The notes under the pieces were generated by a model that worked only from the letters and a program-made list of their open reading frames with translations, did not search any database and was not told the DNA's origin. A stretch of DNA of 64,000 nt, from assembly GCF_964204865.1 (NCBI RefSeq), contig NC_135254.1:11661001-11725000 (forward strand), read 5' to 3'. Each line of letters starts with the position of its first letter. Positions within the stretch are counted from its first letter, which is position 1. Shown here in pieces: positions 63,301-64,000 of the stretch. This stretch comes from Styela clava. Taxonomy: Eukaryota > Chordata > Ascidiacea > Stolidobranchia > Styelidae. The position numbers and the translations under genes are program-made.

Positions 63301-64000
63301 AAGAATTCATATACAAAAGCTTAATGCAATTTGAATTCAATTATATCATTACTTGATTTTATTCAAGAAAATTGGTTTTATGCCAGAACTATTGAAACTA
63401 CAAACATAAAAATATGTGGGTAAAGATGCTGCTGTATTAATCAGGATATATTATATATGTAAGTTATCATATATATATGAATTCCAATTCATGTTCTAAA
63501 TATTATATCATCACTCAAAAGAGGACCAGGCACAGAATTTTATATCATTTATGTAATGACTTAGTCTCACCGGTTTCACACAGACGACCAGAATATCCTC
63601 GTGAGCAAACACATTCAAAGTCACCATCGCGTGGAAAACAAATTCCGTCGTTCTGACAGCGATTGTTCTGGCACGGATTATAAATCGCTGTGAGAAATTA
63701 AATGCAATGTTATGAATCGATGGTACTGGCGTGGTAGATGGAATAGACAATTTTAATATAGTTCCAAATGTTGGAAATTTTTACAAAAATAAAATTTCTG
63801 AAATATAGATGTCAAGTGACAAATGAGTTTTAATCAACTGTTCATTATTAACACAAACTATGTTAATCAAAATTGTGAGATGATATTCATAGAAAAAAAT
63901 AATACTGGGCAAAAAAATCAGGGTATATTTTTTTACAAACCGACACAGCGTGGTAGTTTTGTGCTCCATGTTCTTCTTGATGTGCATCTCAGAAGTGGGC
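57317..64000 (-). CDS. Sushi-EGF-EGF-sushi(x7)-somatomedin B protein, 3' part (5' end outside window)
   Basis: Exons in minus-strand order: 64000-63941 (end of a sushi module, TWSTKLPRC), 63687-63571 and 62499-62383 (EGF-like, six Cys, NNRCQN), 61789-61610 (sushi), 60987-60760, 60599-60387, 59913-59716, 59592-59374, 58817-58635 and 58105-57890 (sushi), 57435-57317 (somatomedin B, stop). Every junction is phase 1, so modules can be added or lost without a frame change. Sushi modules typically bind proteins in complement and adhesion receptors; SMB is a compact protein-binding knot as in vitronectin. The EGF modules lack the DxDE calcium-site start. No transmembrane segment follows the SMB, so a secreted product is likely if the missing start encodes a signal peptide. 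I recognise no named orthologue with this order. Confidence 0.85.
62866..63090 (-). repeat. Dispersed repeat family R, inverted copy
   Basis: In the intron between the two EGF exons. The reverse complement shows ATGGTTTTGTTATTATGTTG, CTACTGGGCCAATTGCTTTC and GTGAGCTCTAGGGGATTCG. More distal family blocks (TACCGGTAGCGGTAC, TATTTGAGCATTGC) appear at 62515-62640. Confidence 0.65.

Noticed and set aside
1-64000. CRISPR arrays, bacterial operons, tRNA or rRNA genes
   Set aside because: None seen. The sequence is eukaryotic with spliced genes, and the repeats are dispersed transposon-type rather than regularly spaced.

Overview
The window is metazoan nuclear DNA: AT-rich, with genes split into many short exons bounded by clean GT-AG sites, and with animal extracellular modules (ShKT, TSP1, LDLa, chymotrypsin-fold protease, sushi/CCP, EGF, somatomedin B). 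Compact genes and this domain mix would fit a tunicate such as an ascidian, but that is an inference and a cnidarian or another invertebrate cannot be excluded. I built the gene models by hand by joining exons whose splice phases agree. All five distinct protease models, and the duplicate of the fifth, keep an open frame from start Met to stop.

Plus strand, left to right. Four genes encode secreted mosaic serine proteases with the order signal peptide, ShKT domain(s), one short TSP1 domain, propeptide with Arg activation site, protease domain. They lie at 3734-9085 (2 ShKT), 15205-20282 (2 ShKT), 22393-29939 (3 ShKT) and 35245-39596 (1 ShKT). The first two are close paralogues inside an older ~6.3 kb tandem duplication. 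A fifth gene (40374-43755) replaces ShKT/TSP1 with a degenerate LDLa domain, and 51520-54903 is a nearly identical copy of it. The proteases keep the His-Asp-Ser triad but differ in the primary specificity pocket (residue 189 is Asn, Asn, Asn, Gly, Asp) and in which conserved disulfides they retain.

Minus strand. From beyond the right edge down to 57317 runs the 3' part of a gene for a secreted or surface sushi-EGF-EGF-sushi(x7)-somatomedin B protein. A recent ~11 kb tandem duplication (39283-50310 and 50428-61200) copied the last exon of protease gene 4, all of gene 5 and the last seven exons of the sushi gene. This leaves an orphan protease exon at 50532-50741 and a 5'-truncated sushi/somatomedin B copy at 46258-50094. 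The near-identity of the two copies, introns included, could also reflect an uncollapsed haplotype in the assembly.

The spaces between genes hold non-autonomous hAT-like elements with terminal inverted repeats and degenerate 8-bp target duplications (9716-10443, 13150-13586, 31470-33273), a dispersed ~220-390 bp repeat family in both orientations, a palindromic hairpin element, and one isolated unidentified exon-like ORF at 12171-12389 (minus). A cluster of proteases with differing specificity next to a sushi/EGF/SMB protein suggests, by inference only, an extracellular defence or clotting-type module.
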